Below are positions 16,530 through 25,024 of a stretch of 64,000 nt of DNA, one piece after another. Under the pieces are notes generated by a model. That model was not told the DNA's origin. It worked only from the letters and a program-made list of their open reading frames with translations, and made no database searches. This stretch comes from Rhodocyclaceae bacterium. Lineage in GTDB: Bacteria; Pseudomonadota; Gammaproteobacteria; Burkholderiales; Rhodocyclaceae. The stretch spans positions 1-64,000 of the forward strand of contig WBUF01000004.1 of NCBI GenBank assembly GCA_008933825.1, in the 5' to 3' direction. The translations under genes and the position numbers were made by a program. Positions within the stretch are counted from its first letter, which is position 1. Each line of letters opens with the position of its first letter.

Positions 16530-17927
16530 TCAGTACGAGCCGGCCGCCGCGAAGTTCTCGAAGCGGGTGTATTCGCCGAGGAAGGTGACGCGCACCTGCC
16601 CGATGGGGCCGTTCCTCTGCTTGAGGATGTTGATCTCCGCCGAGCCCTTGTCGGGCGAGTCCGGGTTGTACACTTCGTCGCGGTAGATGGCCATGATGAC
16701 GTCGGCGTCCTGCTCGATGGCGCCGGACTCGCGCAGGTCGGACATGACGGGGCGCTTGTTCGGCCGCGACTCGACGTTGCGCGAGAGCTGCGAGAGCGCC
16801 AGCACCGGCACGTGCAGCTCCTTGGCCAGCGCCTTCACCGAGCGCGAGATCTCGGACAGCTCGGTGGCGCGGTTCTCGCCCTCGCGCACCGAGGACATCA
16901 GCTGCAGGTAGTCGATGACGATCAGGCCGAGCTTGCCGCACTGGCGGTAGAGCCGCCGGGCGCGGGCGCGCAGCTCGGTGGAATTCAGCGCCGGCGTCTC
17001 GTCGATGTGGATCGGCGCCTCGTGCAGCTTGCCCAGGGCGAAGGTCACGCGCGACCACTCGTCGTCGTTGAGCCGCCCGGTGCGCACGCGGTGCTGGTCG
17101 AGGCGGCCGACCGAGGAGAGGAAGCGCATGGCGAGCTGGGTGCCCGGCATCTCCATCGAGAAGATCGCCACCGGCAGCTTCGACTCCAGCGCCACGTGCT
17201 CGGCGATGTTGAGGGCGAAGGCCGTCTTGCCCATCGAGGGCCTGCCGGCGACGATGACCATGTCGCCCGGCTGCAAACCGGAGGTCTTCATGTCGAGGTC
17301 GTGGAAGCCGGTCGGAATGCCGGTGATGTCCGTGGGGTGCTCGCGAGCATAGAGCTCCTCGATGCGGTCCACCACCTGGCCCAGCAGCGGCCGGATGGCA
17401 ACGAAGCCCTCGGTCACGCGCGCGCCGGCATCCTTGATCTCGAACACCTTCGACTCGGCCTCGTCGAGCAGGGCCTTCGCCTCGCGCCCGGCCGGATTCA
17501 GCGCACTGGCGGCGATCTCGTCGCCCACCGCCACCAGCTTGCGCAGGATCGCCCGCTCTCGGACGATCTCGGCATAGCGCTTGATGTTGGCGGCCGAGGG
17601 GGTGTTGTTGGCGATCTCGCCGAGGTAGGCCATGCCGCCCGCCTGCTCGGCCTCGGCGGCCTTCTCCAGCGACTCGAACACCGTGACGACATCGGCCGGG
17701 CGGCCGGCCTCGACCAGCCGGGCGATGTGGCGGAAGATGCGGCGGTGGTCGTCGCGGTAGAAATCCGGCTCGGCCACCTGGTCGGCAATGCGGTCCCATG
17801 CGGTGTTGTCGAGCAGCAGGCCGCCGAGCAGCGACTGCTCGGCCTCGATGGAATGCGGCGGCAGCTTGAGGGCCGCCAGCTGCGGATCGCCGGCGGATTG
17901 GGATGCGAATGCGCGTGCCTGTGCCAT
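16530..17927 (-). CDS. dnaB: Replicative DNA helicase DnaB
   Basis: A 465-residue hexameric helicase that unwinds DNA ahead of the replication fork. The N-terminal domain begins LKLPPHSIEAEQSLLGGLLLDN. The RecA-like C-terminal domain has Walker A GRPSMGKTAFALN, VAIFSMEM, IVIDYLQLM and LSQLSRNVESRPNKRP. It ends with RNGPIGQVRVTFLGEYTRFEN. Length and order are those of E. coli-type DnaB and no intein is present. It diverges from a small membrane-protein gene. Confidence 0.97.
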   Translation of the reverse strand: MAQARAFASQSAGDPQLAALKLPPHSIEAEQSLLGGLLLDNTAWDRIADQVAEPDFYRDDHRRIFRHIARLVEAGRPADVVTVFESLEKAAEAEQAGGMAYLGEIANNTPSAANIKRYAEIVRERAILRKLVAVGDEIAASALNPAGREAKALLDEAESKVFEIKDAGARVTEGFVAIRPLLGQVVDRIEELYAREHPTDITGIPTGFHDLDMKTSGLQPGDMVIVAGRPSMGKTAFALNIAEHVALESKLPVAIFSMEMPGTQLAMRFLSSVGRLDQHRVRTGRLNDDEWSRVTFALGKLHEAPIHIDETPALNSTELRARARRLYRQCGKLGLIVIDYLQLMSSVREGENRATELSEISRSVKALAKELHVPVLALSQLSRNVESRPNKRPVMSDLRESGAIEQDADVIMAIYRDEVYNPDSPDKGSAEINILKQRNGPIGQVRVTFLGEYTRFENFAAAGSY

Positions 17928-18071
17928 GTGCCGCGCAGTTTACCCCCGGACAGGCCGGCTGGCGAGTGGATAAGGCGTGCATAAGCCTGTGAATTGCCTG
18001 TGGGCAAAATGTGGGCAGAAGCGTCGGGGCATCCGCTATCATGCGAAGCTGTCCATTCCCGGAGGCATTCC

Positions 18072-18239
18072 ATGCGCGGCACCTTCTGGCCCGTCGTCCT
18101 CATCGTCGCCGGCGGCCTGCTATTGCTGTCCAACCTCGGCATCCTGCCCCTGGGCGAACTGAAGGCCCTGGCGGCGACCTGGTGGCCGCTGATCCTGATC
18201 CTGATCGGCGCCAGCTCGCTGCTGAAGAAGGGCCGCTGA
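18072..18239 (+). CDS. Small two-helix membrane protein (DUF5668/LiaF-like segment)
   Basis: A 55-residue protein with two hydrophobic helices (FWPVVLIVAGGLLLLSNLG and WWPLILILIGASSLL). The pattern W-P-x-x-L-I-x-x-G-x-x-L-L is that of the DUF5668/LiaI-LiaF-like transmembrane region. A GGAGG site lies seven bases before ATG 18072. It sits nine bases upstream of the caspase-like gene on the same strand, so the two are likely an operon. Role unknown. Confidence 0.75.
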   Translation: MRGTFWPVVLIVAGGLLLLSNLGILPLGELKALAATWWPLILILIGASSLLKKGR

Positions 18240-18248
18240 GGCGGCGCC

Positions 18249-19805
18249 ATGAATCGCCGCCACGCACTGCTGCGCCTGTCGGCGCTGTCGGCCGCCTCCC
18301 TGCTGCCCTGGTCGGCGGCCGGCGTCTTCGCCTCTGCGGCCGCGGCTTCCGCACTCAACGCCCTGCCGCGCACGGCGCTGGTATTCGGCAACAGCCGCTA
18401 CAAGGACGCGCCGCTGAAGAACCCTGCCAACGACGCCGGCGCCATCTCCGAAGGTCTCGGGAAACTCGGCTTCGCCGTCGTCTCGCTGCTCGACGGCGGC
18501 AAGACGGCCATGGAAAACGCCATCCGCAGACATGTCGAGCAGCTGGCGAGGAACAAGGGCGTCGGCCTGTTCTACTTCGCCGGCCACGGCCTGCAGGTAA
18601 ACTGGCGCAACTTTCTCGTGCCGGTGGATGCCCATCTCGGCAGCGCCGACGACATCCCGCGCCAGACCGTGGACCTCGCCGCCCTGCTCGGCGGCATCGG
18701 CAAGGCCGGCAACCCGATGAACATCGTCATCCTCGACGCCTGCCGCGACAACCCCTTCGGCGGCGAGCTGAAGAGCGGCAAGGGCCTCTCCCAGATGGAC
18801 GCCCCCCTCGGCACCCTGCTCGCCTACGCCACGGCGCCGGGCAACGTCGCCTCGGACGGCAGCGGCGCGAACGGCCTGTATACGGAAAACCTGCTGCGCG
18901 AGATCGGCACGCCCGAAGCCAGGATCGAGGACGTCTTCAAGCGCGTGCGCCTCGCCGTGCGGCGCGCTTCCCAGGGCCAGCAGATCCCCTGGGAGAGCAC
19001 CTCGCTCGAGGAGGATTTCTACTTCCTGCCGCCGGCGAGCATCAAGAAGCTGTCCGAGGAGGAGCTGGCGCGCCAGTTCGCCGAGGAGGCCGCCGTCTGG
19101 GAGAGAGCCCAGCAGTCCGGCCAGGTCGCCGCCGTCGAGGACTACCTTCGGCGCTACCCGAGCGGCCACTTCTCGGAGCTGGCCGCCGTGCGCCTCGACC
19201 GCATGCTGGCGAAGCAGGGCGAGAAAAAAGTCAGTCTGATCAACACGGCGGCCAACCCGTACACCAAGGGCACCGGCCTCATCGACCTCGGCTACCGCAT
19301 CGGCGACCGCTACGTCTACCGCTCCATCGATCTGCTGACCACGGTCGAGAACCGCAAGCTCGTCAACACCGTCAGCGAAATCGCCGGGGACAGAATCATC
19401 TACAACGGGGGCGCCCTGGTCACCGACCTCCTCGGCAACCTGCTCAAGCGGCCGGACGGCACGACCTTCGGCCCCAGCCAGATGTTCATCGGCGAATACC
19501 ACCTCGGCAAGAAATGGAGCACGCGCTATTCGATCCATTTCGCCAAGGGCGGACAGGACAACATCGAACTCGATCTCAAGGTGGTCGGCCGCGAAACCAT
19601 CACAGTGCCGGCGGGAACCTTCGACTGCTTCCGTTGCCAGGCAACAGGCTGGGTGCTGAACCTCGGGCTGTCGCTGGAATGGAATTTCTGGGTGGCGCCG
19701 GACAAGGTCAATCGCCCCGTCGCGCTCGAAGCCTGGTGGCGCAAGCGCGGACGCATCAGCCGCTCCGAGCGCCAGGAACTCGAGTCCTACACCCGCGCCG
19801 GCTAG
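18249..19805 (+). CDS. Exported caspase-fold (peptidase C14) protein
   Basis: A 518-residue protein. The N-terminus MNRRHALLRLSALSAASLLPW looks like a Tat or Sec signal peptide. Residues 40 to about 260 are a caspase-like domain with the dyad intact: His113 in YFAGHGLQ and Cys165 in ILDACRDNPF. It opens TALVFGNSRYKDAPLKNPANDA, usual for bacterial metacaspase-like proteins. A linker (about 285-330) has AVEDYLRRYPSGHF, a repeat-like helical pair. The C-terminal ~180 residues are of unknown type, with a ...VPAGTFDCFRCQATG stretch. Bacterial caspase homologues cut after Arg, Lys or Asp; the target here is unknown. Confidence 0.87.
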   Translation: MNRRHALLRLSALSAASLLPWSAAGVFASAAAASALNALPRTALVFGNSRYKDAPLKNPANDAGAISEGLGKLGFAVVSLLDGGKTAMENAIRRHVEQLARNKGVGLFYFAGHGLQVNWRNFLVPVDAHLGSADDIPRQTVDLAALLGGIGKAGNPMNIVILDACRDNPFGGELKSGKGLSQMDAPLGTLLAYATAPGNVASDGSGANGLYTENLLREIGTPEARIEDVFKRVRLAVRRASQGQQIPWESTSLEEDFYFLPPASIKKLSEEELARQFAEEAAVWERAQQSGQVAAVEDYLRRYPSGHFSELAAVRLDRMLAKQGEKKVSLINTAANPYTKGTGLIDLGYRIGDRYVYRSIDLLTTVENRKLVNTVSEIAGDRIIYNGGALVTDLLGNLLKRPDGTTFGPSQMFIGEYHLGKKWSTRYSIHFAKGGQDNIELDLKVVGRETITVPAGTFDCFRCQATGWVLNLGLSLEWNFWVAPDKVNRPVALEAWWRKRGRISRSERQELESYTRAG

Positions 19806-20332
19806 CCTTTCCGATCCTCGGCAAAAGCATTCCACGCCCTGCTGCGTTCCTCGTCGTCGAGGAATACGGTGTCGCGCAGGCGGCTTTCGATCACGGGCGC
19901 GGAAAGCAGGCCGGCCGCCAGCCCGGCCCGAATCCACTCCCGGTCGCGCGGCTCGCCGCGGGCATATTTGGAGACGGCGGCATCGTTCGGATCGAGGAAG
20001 AATGCCGTGAGGCCCTCGCCCAGCGGCACCTGGATCAAGCGATGTTCCCACTGCGCCGGCAGGGTCGGCAGATCCGGCGATACCGGATCGAGGTAGTAGC
20101 CGTGCGCGGCTTCGAAGGCGCTGCCTTCCCCGAGCGTCTGCCGCAGCTCGAAGATACGCCCGGGATACCGCCGCGTGTAGCAATCCACGTCGATCGACAT
20201 CAGCATGCGCGGCGGCACGCGGCCGCGTTGCAAGATGCCCAGCGCGCACAGGCTGCCGACCACCACGTACTCGTCATGGCCGGTTTGCCGCCGGGCTTCG
20301 GCAAACAGCCGGGCGAGGTCGCTCAGCTCCAT
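19802..20332 (-). CDS. Nucleotidyltransferase-like protein (DUF6036/AbiEii-like)
   Basis: A 176-residue protein. YVVVGSLCALGILQRG and, about 20 residues on, MSIDVDCYTRRYPGRI resemble the helix-turn and D-x-D metal site of minimal nucleotidyltransferases of the DUF6036/AbiEii type. Then follow FEAAHGYYLDPVSPDLPTLP, and later LDPNDAAVSKYARGEPRDREWI, a segment typical of these proteins. It starts inside the end of the XRE gene (10-base overlap), so the two are co-translated. Such pairs often act as toxin-antitoxin modules with the nucleotidyltransferase as toxin. The assignment is from motifs only. Confidence 0.65.
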   Translation of the reverse strand: MELSDLARLFAEARRQTGHDEYVVVGSLCALGILQRGRVPPRMLMSIDVDCYTRRYPGRIFELRQTLGEGSAFEAAHGYYLDPVSPDLPTLPAQWEHRLIQVPLGEGLTAFFLDPNDAAVSKYARGEPRDREWIRAGLAAGLLSAPVIESRLRDTVFLDDEERSRAWNAFAEDRKG

Positions 20333-20832
20333 GCCCACGACCAGGGCGTGTTCTGGAACAGCGCGTCCTCCCACTCGCCCTGGCTGGCCATGGCCCGGGC
20401 CAGCTCTAGGGGCGGCAGCGCCAGCAGCGCCGACCAGCGCCTGATGTAGAAGGGACTGCAGGTACCGTTGCGCCGCCAAAGCGCCACCACGTCTTTCGCG
20501 CGCGCGATCAGCTTGCGCGCCCGAATGCGGTCGCCCGCCAGATCGAGCGCCAGCCGCAGATGCCGGCTGCGTTGTCGCTCGAGACGGGCGCCCTGCTCCA
20601 TGCGCGCGAGACGCCGCGCCGCCAGGCGATCGTCGCCGGCCAGCTGCGGCACGACATCCAGCACGGCAAGCACGCGATCCAGCACATCCGTCTGTACCGG
20701 ACGCGGTTTGCCCTGCTCCAGCCGTGAAACGACGGTGCGCGAGACCTTCGCGGCATCGGCCAGCGCGACCTGCGTGAGCCCTTTTTCCCGCCGCGCCTGC
20801 CGGATCAGCGCGCCAAACCGCTCAGCCAGCAT
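20323..20832 (-). CDS. XRE-family transcriptional regulator (putative antitoxin)
   Basis: A 169-residue protein whose first 65 residues are a Cro/C1-type helix-turn-helix: FGALIRQARREKGLTQVALADAAKVSRTVVSRLEQGK. The remainder is helical and Arg-rich with no recognised fold, ending in a Trp-rich segment. Start 20832 has an AAGGAG site seven bases upstream and is preferred over an ATG eight codons earlier. It is first of a two-gene unit with the nucleotidyltransferase. A repeated AT-rich motif just upstream is a likely autoregulatory operator. Confidence 0.8.
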   Translation of the reverse strand: MLAERFGALIRQARREKGLTQVALADAAKVSRTVVSRLEQGKPRPVQTDVLDRVLAVLDVVPQLAGDDRLAARRLARMEQGARLERQRSRHLRLALDLAGDRIRARKLIARAKDVVALWRRNGTCSPFYIRRWSALLALPPLELARAMASQGEWEDALFQNTPWSWAWS

Positions 20833-20838
20833 GCTGTT

Positions 20839-20876
20839 CTCCTTAATAAACAATGTTCTTTATAATAAACATTGCA
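20839..20876 (-). promoter_or_regulatory. Promoter/operator of the XRE-nucleotidyltransferase pair
   Basis: On the minus strand CAATGTTTATT and CATTGTTTATT stand as direct repeats eight bases apart, with an AT-rich TTATAAAG between them that could be a -10 element. The repeat unit next to the ribosome site fits autorepression by the XRE protein. The stretch is about 80 percent A+T inside a GC-rich genome. Confidence 0.55.
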
Positions 20877-20883
20877 CAGGAAG

Positions 20884-22929
20884 TCAAACCAGCCGCAACA
20901 GCTCCGCCCCCAGCCGCGTCGCGCCCGCCAGCCCCAGCGCCACGCCGACCGAGAGCGCCACGGAGAAGAAGGCCTCGCGCCGGCCGAGCGTCCTCAGCAT
21001 GACGGCGAAGGTCGATACGCAGGGGATGTAGAAGGTCAGGAACACCAGGAAGGTCAGAATCTGCACCCAATCCAGGAGCGGCGATATCTCCAGGGTGCCG
21101 AGCGCCTGGTACACCATCAGCAGCGACAGCTCCTTCCGCAGGATGCCGAAGAGGATCGGCACGCCGAGCGCTGCCGGCAGCCCAAGCCACCACGACGTCA
21201 CCGGCGTGAGCAGCGCGTTGATGAGGTCGTCGGCGCCGAAGTGCGCCAGCAGTGCCAGCGCCACGCTGCCGGCGATGAGCAGCGGCGTGACGATGGTCAG
21301 GATGTCGCTGGTGCGCGCCCAGGTGTTCTTCAGCAGCGCCGGCCAGGCCGGCAGGCGGTAGGGCGGAATCTCCAGCACCAGGCCGCGCACGTCCTCCGGG
21401 TAGCGCCGGCCGAGCAGCTTGCCGAGCACCGCCACCGTCAGCATGGCCAGCGCGAAGACGGCGAACACGCCGAGGCCGCCGAGGTACTTGCCGCCCAGCG
21501 CCAGCACGATGGCCGAGCGCGCCGAGCAGGGCACGAAGGTGATCAGCAGCGAGGCGACAATGCGTTCACGGCCGCGCGCCGTGGCGGCCACCGCCGAGAT
21601 GGCCGGCACGTTGCAGCCCAGCCCGATGAGGAAGGGCACCGCCACGCCGCCGTGCAGGCCGATGGAGTGGAAGCCGCGGTCCACCACGAAGGCGACGCGG
21701 TGCATGATGCCGGACTCCTCCAGCGCCACCAGCAGCAGCACCAGCGGCAGCATGTAGGGCACGACGATGCCGACCATGCCGACCAGCGCCTCGGCCACGG
21801 CGCGGCCGACCACGCCCGCCGTGCTGTCGGGCTGCCACTGCCCGACCCATTCCGCCAGCCGCGCGGAAGTCAGTCCGTCCAGCACGGCGCTCACCTCGAA
21901 CACCATGAACAGCACCAGCGCAAACACCGCCAGGCTGCCGATCAGGCCCCAGCGCGGATGCAGGAACAGCTCGTCGAGCCGACGCTTCCAGCGCTCGGTG
22001 TCCTCCGGCGCGCCGAGCCGGGTGACCGCCTCGAAGAGCAGCGCCGCGCGATGGTGGCGGTCGGCGTGCAGCTCATCGGAGAGCGGCCGCGGCAGGGTCT
22101 CCTGCGCCGCGGCGCGCGCCGCCGCCACTTCGGGCACCATGGCCGGGAAATGCTCGGCCAGCTCGCGCAGGAACCAGTCGTCGTTCTCTGCCAGCTGCAT
22201 CAGCAGCAGCGGCCGAGGCACGCGGAAGGCCGCTTCAATCTCCGGGCGTGCCAGGAGGGCATTCAGCGGCTTCAGGCTGTCGCGGATGTGCTCGCTGCAC
22301 AGTTGCGCCAGCGGGCAGGCCTTCTCTCGCGCGGCCGCCAGCGCCGCCGCGAACAGCTCCGTCAGCCCCATGCCCATGTGCGCCACCGTCGCCACCACCG
22401 GCACGCCGAGCCGCTCCGACAGCGCCCTGACGTTGATGTAGAGCCCCTTTTCACGCGCCTCGTCCATGCGGTTGAGGGCGATCACCATCGGCTTGCCGAG
22501 CAGGGAGAGCTCCAGGCTCAGTTCAAGATCGCGCTCGAGCGCAGTGGCATCCACCACCTGTACCAGCACGTCCGGCGCGCGGAAGGGCGCGCTCGGCTGC
22601 AGCGGCTCGTGGCGGGCGATCTCCGGCCAGCGGTCGCCCCAGAGCAGGACCATCAGCACCTGCCGGTCGGCCTCGCGCAGATGGTGCAGCGACTCGATCG
22701 AGGGCAGGTCGACCAGCGAGATCTCCTCGAGGCCGATGCCGACCAGGCATTCCTCGTAGGCGGACGCGCCGGCCAGCCGCGCCTGGCTGGGCGACGCGCT
22801 GGACGCAGCCTGGAAGATCGAACTCTTGCCGCTCCGCTGCCGGCCGACCAGCGCCACCCGCGGCCGGCGTTCGCCGCGCAGCAGCGGCGTATGCAGCGGG
22901 ATGCGGCCCGCGCCGGGGGAGGCATTCAT
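20884..22929 (-). CDS. FeoB-like metal transporter with degenerate G domain
   Basis: A 681-residue protein related to the ferrous iron transporter FeoB. The N-terminal G domain has Walker A GRQRSGKSS and G4 NRMD. The G3 motif is DLPS rather than DLPG, and the usual switch sequence after it is missing. The membrane part keeps both Gate motifs: GLGCNVPAI and FVPCSARSAIV, each with its Cys. FeoB is usually about 770 residues with feoA nearby; no feoA is present. It lies 26 bases after nikO on the same strand, so it may be the last gene of the nickel operon and move Ni2+ or Fe2+ for hydrogenase assembly. Confidence 0.8.
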   Translation of the reverse strand: MNASPGAGRIPLHTPLLRGERRPRVALVGRQRSGKSSIFQAASSASPSQARLAGASAYEECLVGIGLEEISLVDLPSIESLHHLREADRQVLMVLLWGDRWPEIARHEPLQPSAPFRAPDVLVQVVDATALERDLELSLELSLLGKPMVIALNRMDEAREKGLYINVRALSERLGVPVVATVAHMGMGLTELFAAALAAAREKACPLAQLCSEHIRDSLKPLNALLARPEIEAAFRVPRPLLLMQLAENDDWFLRELAEHFPAMVPEVAAARAAAQETLPRPLSDELHADRHHRAALLFEAVTRLGAPEDTERWKRRLDELFLHPRWGLIGSLAVFALVLFMVFEVSAVLDGLTSARLAEWVGQWQPDSTAGVVGRAVAEALVGMVGIVVPYMLPLVLLLVALEESGIMHRVAFVVDRGFHSIGLHGGVAVPFLIGLGCNVPAISAVAATARGRERIVASLLITFVPCSARSAIVLALGGKYLGGLGVFAVFALAMLTVAVLGKLLGRRYPEDVRGLVLEIPPYRLPAWPALLKNTWARTSDILTIVTPLLIAGSVALALLAHFGADDLINALLTPVTSWWLGLPAALGVPILFGILRKELSLLMVYQALGTLEISPLLDWVQILTFLVFLTFYIPCVSTFAVMLRTLGRREAFFSVALSVGVALGLAGATRLGAELLRLV

Positions 22930-22955
22930 GGGCGGATTATCCCACTACGCAGACT

Positions 22956-23741
22956 TCAACGGCTCGACTCCCAGTCGTGCGAATGCGTGTGGGCGTGCAC
23001 GACGCCGTCGTGGCGGTGGCGGTGGCGATGCACGAGGTTGGCGGACTCCATCAGGGCGCGGTCGCGCAGCGCATCGGCGAGCGGTCCGTCGTAAAGCAGG
23101 CGCCCGCCCTCGCCCAGGACGACGGCGCGCTCGCCGAGCTCCGCCGCCATCGACAGGTTGTGCGTGCTCGTCACCACCGTCTGGCCGCAGTCGAGCAGGT
23201 AGTCGATCAGCCAGCCCGAGGCGCGCGGATCGAGGCTGGCCGAGGGCTCGTCGAGCAGCAGCACGCGCGGATCGAGCGCCAGGATCGCCGCCAGCGCAAC
23301 CTTCTGCTTCTGCCCGCCGGAGAGCGAGAACGGCTGCGCATCCAGCAGCGGCGTGAGCCCGAGGGCTGCGGCCCAGCGCTCGGCACGGTCCGCCGCGTCG
23401 GCAAAGCCGAGCTGGCGCGGGCCGTAGGCAATCTCGTCGCGCACCGTCGGGTTGAACAGCATGGCCTCGGGATGCTGGAACAGCAGCACCACTTCGCTGC
23501 GGAAGCGGCGCGCGAAGGCGCCGCTTTTCAGTCGTGCCGGAGAGACCGCCTCGCCGCAATAGCTGAAGCTGCCGGCCTGCGGCGCGACCAGCCCGTTCAT
23601 GAGCTTCAGCAGGGTCGACTTGCCGCTGCCGTTGGCGCCGAGCAGCACCAGCCTCTCCCCCTCCTTCACCGCCAGCGAGACGCCGTCCAGCACGGGCGGC
23701 GCATCGGGCCAGGCGTAGCGGATGCCGTCGAGTGCGATCAT
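22956..23741 (-). CDS. nikO: Nickel ECF transporter ATPase with His-rich tail
   Basis: A 261-residue cytoplasmic ABC ATPase of the CbiO/NikO type that energises nickel import. Walker A is GANGSGKST (35-43), the signature is SLSGGQKQK, and Walker B is VLLLDEPSASLDP. The last ~25 residues carry eight or more His in patterns such as HRHRHRHD and HAHTHSHD. This tail is not part of the ATPase fold and could bind nickel. The start at 23741 overlaps the nikQ stop as ATGA. Its place in nikKL-omp-nikMQO argues for nickel over cobalt. Confidence 0.92.
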   Translation of the reverse strand: MIALDGIRYAWPDAPPVLDGVSLAVKEGERLVLLGANGSGKSTLLKLMNGLVAPQAGSFSYCGEAVSPARLKSGAFARRFRSEVVLLFQHPEAMLFNPTVRDEIAYGPRQLGFADAADRAERWAAALGLTPLLDAQPFSLSGGQKQKVALAAILALDPRVLLLDEPSASLDPRASGWLIDYLLDCGQTVVTSTHNLSMAAELGERAVVLGEGGRLLYDGPLADALRDRALMESANLVHRHRHRHDGVVHAHTHSHDWESSR

Positions 23742-24382
23742 GGCTTGCGATAACTTGTCCGGACGGCGCCGTGCCGCGGCCGCCAGACTGGCGCGGGCTG
23801 ATTGGCCGGCGTCATCGCGGGCAGATCCGCGTAATCGTCGAAGCAGCCGCGCGAGCGCATCGCCAGCGCCGTCTCCGCCGCCATGCACACCGACTTGTCG
23901 AGCAGCTGCACCGCCTGCGCCGCGGCATGGCGGGCGCGGTCCTGCAAGGCGGGCGCGGCGGCGTTGCGGCTGGCGAAGGCTAGGCGGAAATCGCGCAGCA
24001 GGCGCGCAAAGGCGCCGATCTGCCCGGCGGCCAGCGTGACGACGAAGCCAAGCGTCGGCGAAAAGCGGCAGGCCTCGAGGAGATTGACGCGCGCGACGAA
24101 CCAGAAGCCGAGGAAGAGGAGCAGCAGCACGCGCAGGTTCACCAGCATGAGATACCGCGCCGAGAAACTTCCCTGCCACTGCGCCACCGCCGCGTAGCCC
24201 AGGCTCACCGCCAGGTTGAAAGTCAGTCCCGCCAGCACGGCGCGGCGGGCGATCTTCCAGCGCCCGCGTCCGCTCATCGCCAGGGCGACAACCAGCAGCG
24301 CGACCAGCAGCCACGGCGCATGGATGAAGGTCACAGCGACCACCGCCGCGAAGTAGGCCAGCAGCCAGTGCGTCGCCTTCAC
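23738..24382 (-). CDS. nikQ: Nickel ECF transporter membrane protein
   Basis: A 214-residue CbiQ/NikQ-type T component that couples the ATPase to the substrate-binding subunit. Several hydrophobic helices are followed by LEACRFSPTLGFVVTLAAGQIGAFARLLRDFRLAF and the coupling-helix motif ETALAMRSRGC (the A-x-x-x-R-G signature). GTG 24382 is chosen since it overlaps the nikM stop as GTGA like the other junctions here; an ATG at 24418 would add twelve residues. A minus-strand ACTGACTTT copy is at 24219. Confidence 0.9.
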   Translation of the reverse strand: MKATHWLLAYFAAVVAVTFIHAPWLLVALLVVALAMSGRGRWKIARRAVLAGLTFNLAVSLGYAAVAQWQGSFSARYLMLVNLRVLLLLFLGFWFVARVNLLEACRFSPTLGFVVTLAAGQIGAFARLLRDFRLAFASRNAAAPALQDRARHAAAQAVQLLDKSVCMAAETALAMRSRGCFDDYADLPAMTPANQPAPVWRPRHGAVRTSYRKP

Positions 24383-25023
24383 GCCGCGCACCACTTTCTG
24401 GCCTTGGCAAAGCGCCACACCAGCACCGTCAGCACCGCCTCGCCGGCGCCGATGAAGAAATGCGGCACCAGCACCGCCGGCAGGGTGATCGACAGACCGA
24501 AGGGGAAGAACAGCGGCGTGCCGTCCTCCTTGTGGGCGATCAGCGGCTGCACGCCGAGCGCCAGGGCGACGAGCAGCCCCGGCAGCACCACCGAGAGCCA
24601 GGCGGCGGCGGCCACCGCCGCCGTCTCGTTCAGCCGTCGCAGGCCGCGGAACGCCAGCACCGCCGCCGCCGATCCCGCCAGCCCCATGGCCAGCGCATTC
24701 ACCGCCAGCGCCGTGATGCCGCCGGCGCCGAAGAGCAGCGACTGCAACGCGAGCACCAGGCTGTAGGCGAGGAAAGCCAGGCGCACGCCGAACAACAGCG
24801 CCAGCATGGCCACGCCGAGCGCGTGGCCCGAGCTGCCGCCGGGAATCGGCACCATGACAAGGCCGAGTCCGTAGGCCAGCGCCGTCATCGCCGCCAGGCG
24901 CGGCACGGTCTCCTCGTCGAGCGTCCGGCGCAAGCCGCGTGCCGCCCAGGCCCAGGCCAGCCCCGCCGCCGCGTAGGCGGGCAGATAGGTCTGCGGCGAG
25001 AGGAAGCCGTCGGGGATGTGCAT
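24379..25023 (-). CDS. nikM: Nickel ECF transporter substrate-specific protein
   Basis: A 214-residue integral membrane protein of the CbiM/NikM family. It begins MHIPDGFLSP, the invariant N-terminus whose His2 and backbone coordinate the metal. GSSGHALGVAML supplies the other conserved His region. Six to seven helices are evident, ending in VPHFFIGAGEAVLTVLV. It starts one base after the outer-membrane protein stop. NikM alone decides metal choice; linkage to NikR and hydrogenase genes indicates Ni2+. Confidence 0.93.
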   Translation of the reverse strand: MHIPDGFLSPQTYLPAYAAAGLAWAWAARGLRRTLDEETVPRLAAMTALAYGLGLVMVPIPGGSSGHALGVAMLALLFGVRLAFLAYSLVLALQSLLFGAGGITALAVNALAMGLAGSAAAVLAFRGLRRLNETAAVAAAAWLSVVLPGLLVALALGVQPLIAHKEDGTPLFFPFGLSITLPAVLVPHFFIGAGEAVLTVLVWRFAKARKWCAA

Positions 25024-25024
25024 G

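Noticed and set aside
18120..20249. A 709-codon minus-strand frame opposite the caspase-fold gene
   Set aside because: The plus-strand caspase-fold protein has intact motifs and a signal peptide; the antisense translation has no recognisable domain.
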